The notes under the pieces were generated by a model. It ran no database searches and was not told the DNA's origin. It saw only the letters and a program-made list of their open reading frames with translations. The position numbers and the translations under genes are program-made. Of a stretch of DNA of 64,000 nucleotides, positions 53,290 through 64,000 are shown in pieces. How positions within the stretch are numbered: position 1 is the stretch's first letter; each line of letters begins with the position of its first letter. The stretch comes from Rhynochetos jubatus (Eukaryota; Chordata; Aves; Eurypygiformes; Rhynochetidae): positions 34,429,631 through 34,493,630 of the forward strand of contig CM050652.1 of assembly GCA_027574665.1 (NCBI GenBank), in the 5' to 3' direction.

Positions 53290-53645
53290 CATAAGCAGGC
53301 ATATTTCCTCATTCCTCCATTAGTTTTGTTTAAGTTTCCTAAAAGTCTTTGATCATGGAATTTAGCAAAAATCTGTTTGAAATCTGAATATATGAACAAG
53401 ATCGCTTAAAAAAAAAAAAAAAAAAAAAAAAAGTCTGTAATGCAGGAATTGTCTTCAGAGGGCCATGATCATTCTTTCACAGTAATTCGTATTTTATCCA
53501 GGTGTCCACTAATTCTGTCTTTTTCCAGTTTCTGCTAAATTACCTTTTACAGGCATCAAGTTTACAGAAGTTTTCCACAGAAACTCTGTGGAGGATTTCT
53601 TGATACCTGAGTACACATTTGCCAGCAGGCAGTCACTAGATGCTG
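53290..53645 (-). mobile_element. Ancient CR1/L2-type LINE reverse transcriptase fossil
   Basis: Translated on the minus strand, three blocks fall in the order expected of a CR1/L2-type reverse transcriptase. Positions 53565-53527 read VNLMPVKGNLAET (family pattern VSLTSVPGKxMEQ). Positions 53456-53433 read EDNSCITD (pattern S-C-x-T-N-L). Positions 53393-53334 read IYSDFKQIFAKFHDQRLLGN (pattern VYLDFSKAFDxVxHxxLLxKL). The first Asp of the YxDF box is retained as SDF. A weaker block with CWQMCTQV lies just upstream, about 53640-53600, where the family has W..A.VTPI. A run of 25 A (T on this strand) at 53408-53432 has expanded between the second and third blocks, which still share a frame. The copy has internal stops and at least one frame change. 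It is far older than the CR1 copies at 8173 and 26565. Confidence 0.7.
53408..53432. repeat. Run of 25 A
   Basis: This uninterrupted A25 on the plus strand lies inside the LINE fossil, in the position of the short linker before the YxDF box. On the element's own strand it is poly-T, so it is not that element's tail. Confidence 0.97.
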
Positions 53646-55159
53646 AGGAGGTTTGTTGTTGTTAGTAAACCAGCTATTTAATCCTCTTGGGACTTTTGCA
53701 TAAAAAACACCTGATGTCTTTAGCTGTTATTATGTAATTTTTTTCCATAGGCACCTCAATTTCATAAAGATTCTTCTGTTGAGCTCTCTCCAAAAGATCT
53801 CTGGGAAGGGAATATACTTCATACCCAAGGTACCTCTCAGCCAATTAGTACCAGTAAGTTCAGTAACTTAATTCAGAAATGTTTTTCTGTACTACAGTAC
53901 ATAATACCATGGAAATCTGTCCCTGGAGAAAATAGGTACGGTTCCTATATTTTGGAATATATCCTTAGAAATATCCCACTGAAACACCAGAAATAATTTT
54001 CTACCTCATCAAAGGCAGAAATCTAGACATTTTAGATAATTAAGAGACGAAAAAATACTTAAGTCACCAGTGTGGGTGTTGTTTCAGTAAAAATTGTAGT
54101 AGTTAAAATAAAATTACACAGAAGGGTCTAAAGTAAAAACTTTTGGAATATCTTTTCATAAACAATGTTTGAGTTTAGGTCATGAAGATAAAAATACTAA
54201 AAATTTTTGGACAGGTATCTAAAAATCTCAAAGGTAGCTAAAATTATTACTTCCACACTAGCTTGCTTATAAACCCATGGAGGAAGGTATTCGTCTAAAA
54301 GCTGTCAAAGACGTGAATTTATCTGTTATTCTGCAAATTTGACTAGAAGTTCAGCAAACATTTATAACAATGCGTTGTTGTTGTGTTAGGGTTGCTCCAG
54401 GTATACAAATGATTCTTGTGCATACACTTGTTCTTTTTTTCTGCATATCTGTTATAATTGCCTGACAGGGATATTTCATAAAAAAATAAAGGATATATGC
54501 CTCTCTTTAAAAGGATCAGGAGGATCAGTTAAAGGATCCATAAAAGGATCTGTTCCAGCAGGCAGGAGTGTAACTAAGGGCAATTAATATACCTTAAATG
54601 CTGGACCATGAAACCTTTACCTCTGCAATTATTCACAGAAGTCAATAATGTCAGAAAGTACTCATCAGAGTACATCAGAGTGAGTAAAGGTTCACAGTCT
54701 GTCCCTGCATAAGAAGGTTATTGGCCCCTTTTAAGGAATATGAATGACCCATTTAATTAATCCTAGTTGTACAATGAGGAAGTGATTGTGATATATATTA
54801 GCAAAACATTTATGTCTAGGTCAGGGTCAAGACCCAATGGCTTTACACTTAATCATATATCTCTCCCCAGATTTTGCTGAGTGCAAAAATACCTAAAGGT
54901 CTTTATTGCTTTAGCTGAGAAGATGACTTCCATATGGCAAGAACAACAGAGGACCTTTCTTTGCAACAGCTGAAGTGTGTCTTTGTAACAGAGCAAGCCT
55001 CATTGCTATTTGGAGGACAGCAGAGAGTGCATTCAATTCAGGATTTCTTCACATTAGAAGAATCCCTCCTCTTCACTATATTATCCAGGGGAAAGATGAG
55101 CCTGACTTCATAATTAATGGAAAAAACTGTTTACTCAATCTTTTTTTTATTTTAATATG
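53646..55159. other. AT-rich non-coding DNA, possibly more of the old LINE
   Basis: The stretch just to the right (about 53646-53900) could hold further, unreadable parts of the same LINE. I see no clear motif. Four GGATC words cluster at 54513-54550. No gene is seen. Confidence 0.5.
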
Positions 55160-55243
55160 GCAGGAGTGTTGGACTAGATGCTCTCCAAAGGTCCCTTAAA
55201 ACCCTTAACATTCTTTGAACCTCTTTTTCTGTGATTTTGTGAT
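55160..55243 (+). mobile_element. CR1 3'-end fragment
   Basis: About 84 bases match the extreme 3' end of CR1: 'gtgttggactagatgctctc', then 'aaggtccctt', then 'aacccttaacattctttga', then a TCTGTGATTTTGTGATT tail. Only this tail end inserted or survived. It is diverged from the CR1 pattern but unmistakable in order. Confidence 0.85.
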
Positions 55244-56220
55244 TATTTTTAATGTTAGCAAGGTGAAGATATTTTATGACCCTGAACTTTTCTGTACATT
55301 GCCACTGTAGCTTCTTGTTCTTATGCTTTCCTAAGCATAGATTATGTTACTTGTTAGTGCTAAATTCTTATGGGAACAAAAAAAACCAAAGCAAAAAACC
55401 ACCAATGAAAAAGAGGTGGAGAACAAGTAGAATCAATAGACATGAATAATACATGATGGAATCAACATAACATTACATTCCTTACAAGAGCATGAAACAC
55501 CCAAGAGTATCATGCTGTCTGTGTTTTAGGACACAGTGAAACAAATATCTTTCCAGCTCACTACTGAAAGAGAAGATTTCCCAGTCAAGCTGGAAAATGT
55601 CATGTTACTAGACTGAAAAGCAGCTCTTAATGTAGTAATATGCTGTGTAGACTTATGATTCCAGTCAAAATGTAATAAAGAGAATAATTGCCCAAACATA
55701 GTTTTGTAATTATGTTCTAAAAAGTTTCCAAAAAAAGCATTCAATATGTTAAGAAAGTCACACCATGAAATTATACCCTAAAACCAAACTGAGATAAACA
55801 GATTTCTTTCTTTAAGAATTTCTTTCTTTAAGCAATTTATGTTTCTGTCTCCAAAGAGAAAGGAAGTTACAGAGAATCCAAATAAGCAGATGTGTTTAAA
55901 AATGTGGCTCCTTCTTAGGCACCTGCATTCCCATTGAATTCACCATGTGATGTCACAAATTACACACTCAACTCTAAAATCTAACAAAATGAGCTTGCTC
56001 ATTTTGATTGAATAAAATGAGTGTTCATTCCTCCTCATCTGAAATTCTCACTCCCAAATGTACTTCTCAGTTAGAAGTATCTGGTGAGCAAGAAAAAAGT
56101 TAAAGTGATCAAAGATGACTGGGCTCCACTACTTACTCATACTTGCAAATGCCTATACTATAAAGATTTAAACAGATATGTACAAAAGCTTTCATATATG
56201 TCCTGGTAAACTTCTTGCAC
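55244..56220. other. AT-rich non-coding DNA, no gene seen
   Basis: It contains a 15-16 base tandem duplication at 55802-55832 (TTTCTTTCTTTAAG twice). An A-rich tract lies at 55377-55400. Nothing else is recognised. Confidence 0.55.
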
Positions 56221-56345
56221 TCATAGAATCATCGCACTACAGAATTATTGGTTGCAAAAGACGTCTGGAGGTAATCTATTTCAGCTTCCTTTGACCCTTA
56301 CATGTTTGGAAGGGTATTCCTAGAGGACAAACCCACTCCAAGACC
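56221..56345 (-). mobile_element. CR1 3'-end fragment, old
   Basis: The plus strand opens TCATAGAATCATCGCACTAC and continues 'attattggttgcaaaagacg' and 'tctggaggtaatctatttca'. This is the reverse complement of a CR1 3' end: the tail, then a 'tggttggaaaagacctctgg' and 'aggtcatctagtcca'-type text. Similarity fades after about 56345, so the inner limit is uncertain. Confidence 0.75.
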
Positions 56346-59300
56346 TTTGGAGGGAGAGACATGAGGTTGATCAGATTCCCCAAGTCCTATTCTCAGTATT
56401 TTTTAAGATGATTTTTTTCCCTGGAACCTTTTATCAATCCTCATGCTTTTTCACATATAATTGATATTGGCCTCATAATCATATCAGCCAACTCTTTCCA
56501 TGTCCTCATCAATCAAGATAGTTTCTCCAAGTCTACAGGAGGCCAAAGAAATCTTCCCATCTACTCCATAGGCAGTGAATGAGAAACAGTTTATGTATGC
56601 TTTACATACAGATACACATGTAAATTCAAACAGAGGTTGTTGTAGGCATGAGTTTCTCTGTAGTTAAAACTGTTAGATTTTAAATACTCCAAAGAACCTT
56701 GTAGCACAACAGTTATAACACAACTAATGCAAAGAAAGAAAGAAAAAAAATAACCAAACCACAACTGGGACAAAGCTTAATATCAGCTGGCAATGATTTT
56801 CCAGATAACTGATGGCAAGATGTCTTGTGTGCCAAAACTCTGTCCTCTACAAATCTGCTCCCTGTGCTAAATGGCTGCTATAGTTGGTATCTTTCAGTTA
56901 CTTTCCCCATAAGGGAATTTCAGCTGGCACCAAGGAAAAATGCCTATTCTTCTTTTTTTTATGAAGCTGATGACATCTTTAGTACAATTACATACACAGC
57001 TGCTGTGGAAAAGTGATGCTTTGCCAGGTGCATTCCATGCTGTCGTTTCCCTTTTTTGTGCTGCACTGTTTCCATTCTCTCTGCAATAATAATAAAAGAA
57101 ATCACCAAAGTTGAATAGAAAGGACTTGTTTGTTCTCATTTTTTGCTTAGGGGCAAAGAGAGAATGAGCCTACCACTGAGAAGGGAAGGCTACAAACACA
57201 CAGCTTTCCTTAGAACAGCCTATTCAGGAAAAGGAATGACAATAAGGGACTCAAATCTTTAGTATCAAGGCTAGTGAGGATGGTCAGGAGATTACGGCAT
57301 TGCAATAGACTTCATAGGGATCTATAAGCAGTAGTAGACTGTAGTCACTGCCAGTTTGTTGTCACCTTGGGTTAAGTTCCATTAAGTCCAAAAACTGAAA
57401 AAATTTGGATGCTGGTATGACCAGAAGAGGGTCTCAGGACTGGCTTTTGAACCTCTGAGAAAAGCAGGGGAAGTTTGTACTGATAGTGATTAAGATGGAG
57501 AGCTATAATAACTGTGGTTAAGCCAGTCAAAACCACATTTTCCTGTAGAATATCACTTCTGGTTTCTTTTCCTTGTTTAGCTTCTGCATTCCAGCTTTCT
57601 TTGCCAGGTCCCCATCTTTGATAATGTAATCTTATACTCCCATTAGTTTACCAGGGAATAATGTGTATCATCAGCTTTGTCATCTCTAATATTGTCCTCT
57701 TAGCAAAAGTGAGGATTAAATTCAAAATAATAATTAAAAAAAAGAAACAACCCACGTTACTTAAATCTGCTGCAATAGGCCATGTACATTCAGGTATTTT
57801 AAAAAACGTTGAGAAAGCTCAATGAATAGACTACAGAATAACCATACAAATATATTTTCTGAAGTTAAAAAATATTATGTTGGTTTGCTAATATACTCCC
57901 AGACAGTACTAGCATGGAGGAAATTTTAAGTTCCTTCCTACAGGGTATGTATGATGTTTCCATCCTGTTTGAAACCCATGAATGTCAGATGGGCCCAGAA
58001 AAAGAAATTGAAAAGAAATGGAATTCCAAACTGAGAAAATATTTTAATTTTTTTTTCTTCTTAATGAAGTTGATACACAGCCCACACTGTTGTACTTGAC
58101 TTTCTGTAATACTCAAATTTCTATCCATCTGACACAGAATTAAATCTGCAATTTCATATAACAAATATCTTAAGAATAATAATTATTTCACAAATCACAA
58201 GAAGCATGTGCTTTGTACTCTGTCCAAGATCTCAGTGATTAAGAAAATATTTTTTATTCACTCAGGCTCTAGGAACTTCAATTTTTATTTGTTCTTTTGC
58301 CTGAGAAAATTTTAGTTCATTTTGTTCTCCTCTCAAAGGCTCAGCAAGGACTGGAATGATCAGCAAATATATAATTTCCTGTAAGGGTGATTTGAATATC
58401 GGGCTGAATAACCAGACTTCTTCAATATTTTATATAAAATATTGCATATTTCCTCTCAAAATACCAGATATCTTAATATTTACCACACTTACCAAAGGTC
58501 TAAGAGATGTAGATCAAAAAATTCTCAGGAAGAAGAAAATCAAATCATTGGTCTCAGTTCTTATGAAGGTGAAAAAAAATCTTAATTGCTAGGTGATCAT
58601 CCTTATCATCCTGTCTGAGATTCAAGGCTTGGATACTTTTCCAGTATTCACACAATTCACAGCTTAATTCTGGACAAGCATATAGTTTCAAATGATAGAA
58701 AACATTTAGAGTGAAAAAATAAATCTCTCATTCTAGAAAAGGTATCCTGCAGAAACATGGAATCCATATCCATAAGGAACATCTGTCATCCTATCATATG
58801 TAGAAACTAAAATGGGTTGGGGGATACCTCAGTAGAGGAAGCAAGTGGAAGCTTGGAAGTAAGTGATTTTCATATCTGATCTCATCAGCATCAATATATG
58901 TGTGTGTATACCCAGGTGTGCACGGACAGGTAGAAAAGATGTCTTAGTGTTATTCTGAGTTCATGCGAGCAGGTCATTTCACATTTCATTAAACACAGAA
59001 GAGGGACATATTAAACAAACTTTACATAACATACAGATCTCTATTTTTAGTAAATCAGAAGTAATTTCCTATACTGAGAATTTAAAATAAATAAATGACA
59101 AAATTATTCTCTTAGGCACATTCAGAAAATATAAGCATGGTTATATAGAAGAGAATGTGGCCTTCTATTGAGTGTCCATGTGTTTCCCAAATGGAGTATA
59201 TTAAATTATTGAAATGAACCATTATGTAATTAAAAAAGAAATCCTATTGTTCTAGTTAAGCATGATCTTTCCTAAAAAACCCTATAATATTAGTTGTTTT

Positions 59301-59991
59301 GGAGCAGAATTCTGACATTCCCCCTGTGCATAATTTGCACAGATCAAGTTTGTTCCAAAAACCTATAAATGTCTTCAATCAAAGGCTTCTTCACACTCTG
59401 CTTAATTTCTGCTAAAGCTTTGGGAAGTTTTCAAGTCAAGGCATATCTGTTTCAGGGAGATATGGCAAAAATACAAGCTCACACATTCAAACAACAAACA
59501 ACAGGTCGCCTAAGAGAGAATTGATATTTAATGTCCATAATTCACATGGCTGGAAAGCCAGAAAATGTGTTATGCAATGACTGAAAGAAAGGTTTACATG
59601 GATGTTAAATCACTGTAATAGCTGCACATACTACATTGCAAGGGCTATAAAAAGTGGTGCTTTAAAGCACAACTACCTCCTGTTGCAACTCTGTAGTCTG
59701 AACAGCTGGCACTTAGTCACACATATTCACTCTTCTCCATGGGGTTTTAAAAATGATGACAACATCATCAACAATCATTGTCTCTAAGTATAAAAATGGT
59801 GGATAACAAAGGCTGATTAGTGTCTCCCAAAATATACCCATATCTGATCGAACAAATTGAAAAATCTGATGTTTGCCATTTTATGCTCAGAAACTGACCT
59901 ATTGTGATACATGTGACAGTTAGATGAACATAAAGTTAGCAAATCGTATTTCCATTCACAGGCTCTTATTAAAGATAACTTCAAGTTAAGT

Positions 59992-60017
59992 TAGATAGAT
60001 AGATAGATAGATAGATA
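59992..60017 (+). repeat. (TAGA)n tetranucleotide microsatellite
   Basis: Twenty-six bases of perfect TAGA repeat, 6.5 units. Confidence 0.95.
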
Positions 60018-61638
60018 AACAGTAATGTAGATTTCTTATACTACTTCTTGTTTGTTTAAGTCATATAGGGAGAGATACAGGACATTCATTAAAGTTCAAG
60101 TCAGTTCTTTGATTTGGAAATATGAAACCAACTTCTAACAGTAGCAAATAAATATCCATAAAAATAATTATATTTTGGTTTTGTGGGTTTCATCAAATAT
60201 CCCAGTATGTGTAAAGTTTAAGAGGTGGAGAAGAAATTGTCTCCCTAGACCAAGAAGTATTTGAAGTATGTACAATCTCCCAGATAATTAACAAAAGAAG
60301 GGATCAGGAAATATTCAGTGTTTGAACTTTTAATAGAATGCACTTTTCCAGCTGAGCAGTGAGCAATATTTTTCTCATTCCTATTCAACCCCTTTATATT
60401 CACCCCAGAATTTTTTTGCTCAGGAGGTCCACAGAAGGATTCTTGAGTCTGCATTATGGAGGAGGGAGATGCAACAACCGTATTCAGTAAATCACTATCA
60501 TCCTTTGGAATCTAGATAACTTGCCAGGTCTATACCAAAATGATGAGACAATGTCACATATCTTGCTTTATGCCAAGTGCTTCATTGCTGGACTGAGAAA
60601 GATGTACTAGCTAACTCTTGAATTCATTTCCAACCTAGCAGAAGTGTTTCCCAGTGCACATTAAAATGAAATACATTTAGGATCTACAAATACGGTTGCC
60701 TAAAAACCAGTTAGATTTTTATATAATAATAGAAGAACATCTGCTAGATTTACATCCCTATTTCAGCAGAGAAGAACCTCAAAGGACACTGAAATGAAGA
60801 ATGCAACTATTTCCATTCACAGAATCATATTTCTCTTCTACAGGTTGCTGACATAGCAGTAGAAAATGTACAAAATACTAACTCCAACTTTGTGCTAACT
60901 AACAATATAAAGGGTGTGCTTCACTTAACTGCATAGTGGCCAACGATATATTACAAAGAGTATAAGCCTTGCTCTGGCCACTGGAAAATTTTGGTTAATT
61001 TCCATCAAAATTAAAATTTTTCCATAGTTCATTAAGACATTCTTTGTATAAGCAGGTGAAGTGAATCCTCTTGTTTTCCTCTCACCTGTCACCATCATGT
61101 CTTCATTCAGGAATTGTTTTTTATTGCTTGTTTATTACATATGCAATTACAATATTAGCACTATTTTATTACTATTTATTACACAGGACATTGTGACAGG
61201 ATCTTAATGTCTGTCTGCAAACAAAACAAAATTAATACCTCATGCCACTAGAGAATCTACATCCTTAATATTGGAAAGAATGCCCGCACTGGACTGATGC
61301 AAACAAAGCAATGAGCACAGGGCTACAACAGGATGATATTGATTGTCACCACAGTAGTCAGCACAACAGTATATGGGGATTTTTTTTACACTTTGTCAAA
61401 GAGCAGTCTATTAAAGATAAAACTTACAACTAACTCTTTGTTGTCTTTATGGATATTTGTGGTCATCTTTTTCCAAGCTTGTGAAGCATTGCTAAAGAAA
61501 ACACAAACATTATTCGCTTGATTGCAGTGGAATGCCAGTAAGTAAAGTTAGAAGCTGTCACCAAAAATAATCAAAAAATCCTTCCTAAGGATTCTTTCAA
61601 ATACATTTGTATTTAAGGAATAAATTAAAGAATAAAAT

Positions 61639-61662
61639 AAAGAATACATAAATGTATTCTTT
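61639..61662. repeat. Short hairpin, 11-base arms
   Basis: AAAGAATACAT at 61639-61649 is the exact reverse complement of 61652-61662, with a two-base AA loop. It sits between two partial direct copies of an 'AAATACATTTG' word (about 61600 and 61665). It could be a folding hairpin in an AT-rich region; no gene context suggests a terminator. Confidence 0.7.
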
Positions 61663-63304
61663 TAAATACATTTGCTAAAAATTTGAACCCCATAATCCAC
61701 CATTCATCCTTATAAGTAGGACTTGTAGCTTTAGCAACAAAACCAAATGAGCAGCATTTGCATTAGGTTAAATCAGTGCATTTATTTGTAGATGTATTGC
61801 TGGTTTTCTGAAGGATTCTCCAAACACACATATGATTACATAACCCAGCACTAAAAATAGATCTGTTAAATGATTAAATAATGTTAATTCTAGTTGAGCA
61901 TTAAAGAAAGATAATTAGAGATAATTTAAAAATATGCCTACTTGCCTTTATGAGTGCTGCTAAATGTGGTGCACCTCTCAAATGTAATATTAATTGTACA
62001 TCTCATTAGAGTTGAAATTTTTCCATAGCTTTCAAGGCTTTTTATTTTTCTAAAACATAGTTGTTTACCTATTCTGAATTATAAGCCATTTAATCCTAAA
62101 CTGATAAAAAATCACTTTCTTGTAATTATTCACAAGAATGAAAGTAGCTCCTGTAGCAAGTTCTTAGTCAAAATTTATACTGAATCATGATTTAAATGTA
62201 ATTTGTGACTGCTGACATTCCCAGAACACACCAGTCATCAGCAAGTTTCTCTGTTTCAAGAAGCATGACAGTAAGTTTTGTAGAATATAATTTGGTTAAT
62301 ATAGTCATTTTCATAGCATGAAAAAAGATTTCCTATGATGTTTGTAAACGATATACCCTCATAGTGCCTGAAAAACAGACACCATGAATGTTGCTGGTGC
62401 TACTTGAATCTCGACCAACAGCCTGTGGTACAGCTGTCACATACAGTGGGCCAAAAGTTCCTAGACTGACAGGTGCCAGACTAAAATGCAAGTAGATGGA
62501 CAAAACCTGCTCCTTCTTTTGCCTCAAAGCCCATTTCCAACATGCTACACCATTGCCTTTATCATTTACTGAAATTTGAAATAGATATTACAGTTCTCCT
62601 TTATTGTATTACATAGGTAGATGACCATTAATAAGTACAGTGAAAATAAGCCAGGTGAAATATAAACCTGTAGCATCTCTATTTCATCTTGACTAATATT
62701 CTCTTTTCAACATTCCTATTCGGTAAAGAAAGTGCACCTAGCCCACATCTGTTTTTTTCCTGTTAATTTTAATTTCAGGATACTTTCACTTGTGCAGGGA
62801 AAAAAAGTTTGTAAAGTTCCATATAAATGAATAGCCCTATAAAATGTTTTGGTTTTTTTTTTTTATTAATAGTGATGATATAGACATTTCTTTGAGTAAA
62901 TCATGGCCCTCCAAGTCTTTCCAAAACTAGGTATAAATGGAAGCTTAGCCACTGTAGTGACCAAGTATTGATGAATGCAGCCATTAGCCCAGCATAAGGC
63001 AGAAATAGTAATGATATCTCCAGTGGAATACACCACCTTGTCAAAGTGGGTAAGAGTCACACACACGTAGTTATACAATGGATATTGAAATATTAGGCAA
63101 ATTGCAGCCATTTACACCTGACACTTAATGTTCTTTTGTCAGCCTAAATGCCAGAGTCAGGGAGCCTGGATTATAACAGCAGCAGTCTGAGAGGTACTGT
63201 CAGGGCTTGCTAGAAGTGGGCTAGATGCAATGTTCACTGCACCTGTAGAAGAGCTGTGCAACCCTCCATATGCACCAAGAAGTTTTTTTTTGATGCAAGA
63301 ACAG

Positions 63305-63925
63305 TGTCCTGGTTTCGGCTGTGATAATTTTCTTCCTAGTAGCTGGTACAATACTGTGGTTTAGATTTAGGAGGAGAATAATGTTGGAAACAAACTGATG
63401 TTTTAGTTGTTGCTCAGCAGTGTTTACACTAAGTCAAGGACCTTGCAGCTTCTCATACTCCCCTGCCAGTGAGGTGGCTGGCAGTGCACAAGAAACTGGG
63501 AGGGGACACAGCTGGGGCAGCTGACCCAAACTGGCCAAAGGTATATTCCAACTCAAACTGGTCAAAGGCATATTCAATACCTTACAACATTATGCTCAGC
63601 ATGTAAAACAAAGGGAAAGCTGGCTGAGGTGCAACTGCTCAGGGGCAGGCTGGGCATCGGTTGGTTGGTGGTGAGCAATTGAGGTTTTTTTCATTTGCAT
63701 GACTTGTCTTTCTTGAGTTTTACTTCTGTCTCTTTTTGGTATTTTAATTTTCATTACAATTAATAAAAATTGTTCTTATTTTATTTTAATTGTTAAACTC
63801 TTTGCATCTAAACCCACAAGTTTTCTCACTTTGACTCTTCTGAATCTCTCTCCTCCATCCTGCTGTGGCAGAGTGAATGAGTGGCTGTGTGGTGCTTAGA
63901 TGTTGGCTGGTGTTAAACCACAACA
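63305..63925 (+). mobile_element. ERVL-type solo LTR, near full length
   Basis: An avian endogenous retrovirus LTR of 621 bases. It opens TGTCCTGGTTTCGGCTG at 63305 and closes TTAAACCACAACA at 63925, so the TG...CA ends are kept. It has the familiar middle phrases 'ttcttcctagtagctggtac', 'agctgacccaaactggcc' and 'gctgggcatcggttggttgg'. An AATAAA polyadenylation-type signal at 63762-63767 is followed by a 'cccacaagttttctcacttt' segment. No primer-binding site or viral gene follows at 63926, and none precedes 63305, so it appears solo. The five bases on the two sides (AACAG and TTTTG) do not match, so no target-site duplication is visible. It is moderately diverged and not recent. Confidence 0.93.
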
Positions 63926-64000
63926 TTTTGTATTTAATACAGATATTTTTAAAAATAAATTTAATTTAATTTAATTTAAAGACGTAATTGACACAATATC
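63926..64000. repeat. AT-rich flank with (AATTT)n
   Basis: A short (AATTT)n of 4.4 units lies at 63958-63979, just after the LTR. Nothing else is present up to the window edge. Confidence 0.85.

Larger units (their letters stand above)
56346..63304. other. AT-rich non-coding DNA; candidate conserved block
   Basis: It includes a (TAGA)n tract at 59992-60017, a hairpin with 11-base arms at 61639-61662 and a T tract near 62853-62863. The segment at about 61740-62130 lacks repeats and is dense in TAAT and ATTA words, with Sox- and POU-like words (for example GCATTTGCATTAGG near 61755-61768). It is therefore a candidate conserved regulatory element, although conservation was not tested. No open frame of note is present. 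Confidence 0.45.

Noticed and set aside
21838-63925. The two plus-oriented ERVL-type LTRs as one provirus
   Set aside because: The spacing is far too large and no internal viral region lies next to either copy.

Overview
This window looks like a gene-poor stretch of nuclear DNA from a bird, probably a neoavian. The evidence is the repeat content. The recognisable LINEs are of the CR1 type, with 3' ends finishing in the CR1-style ATTCTATGAT motif. The long terminal repeats are of kinds common in songbirds and other Neoaves, including one that opens TGTCCTGGTTTCGGCTG and closes in TTAAACCACAACA. I saw no mammalian Alu or L1. I found no host protein-coding exon, tRNA, rRNA or CRISPR array that I can support. 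The long open frames belong to repeats, microsatellites or chance open stretches.

Layout. At 1-429 an ERV LTR in minus orientation runs off the left edge. From 430 to 8172 the DNA is AT-rich with only simple repeats, including (CA)16 at 3556-3588. A well-preserved, 5'-truncated CR1 lies at 8173-9051 (minus). From 9052 to 26564 the sequence is mostly unique. It holds two faint old LINE/SINE-like traces (12990-13115 and 18111-18195), a G-rich plus TG patch (18255-18322) and a short ERVL-type LTR 3' fragment (21838-22001). A second CR1 (26565-27384, minus) contains a perfect 49-base inverted repeat. An exceptionally pure (AAAAG)41 tract follows at 28420-28624.

A long unique stretch leads to a third, more diverged CR1 (38215-38992, plus). 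After it come a candidate conserved non-coding block (42400-43170) and a roughly 1 kb solo-type LTR (43643-44623, minus). Near 53.3-53.6 kb lies a much older LINE fossil whose reverse transcriptase motifs can still be read. Two CR1 3'-end scraps follow (55160-55243 plus; 56221-56345 minus), then another candidate conserved block (61740-62130). A near-complete ERVL-type LTR (63305-63925, plus) and a small TTTAA repeat close the window.

There are no genes working together here. The window records successive retroelement insertions: a very old LINE, then CR1s of differing age, then LTRs. They sit in an AT-rich desert that may contain regulatory elements. I did not find a convincing new biological system. 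The most distinctive observations are the hairpin inside the second CR1, the pure AAAAG array in a long purine tract, and the readable ancient LINE.
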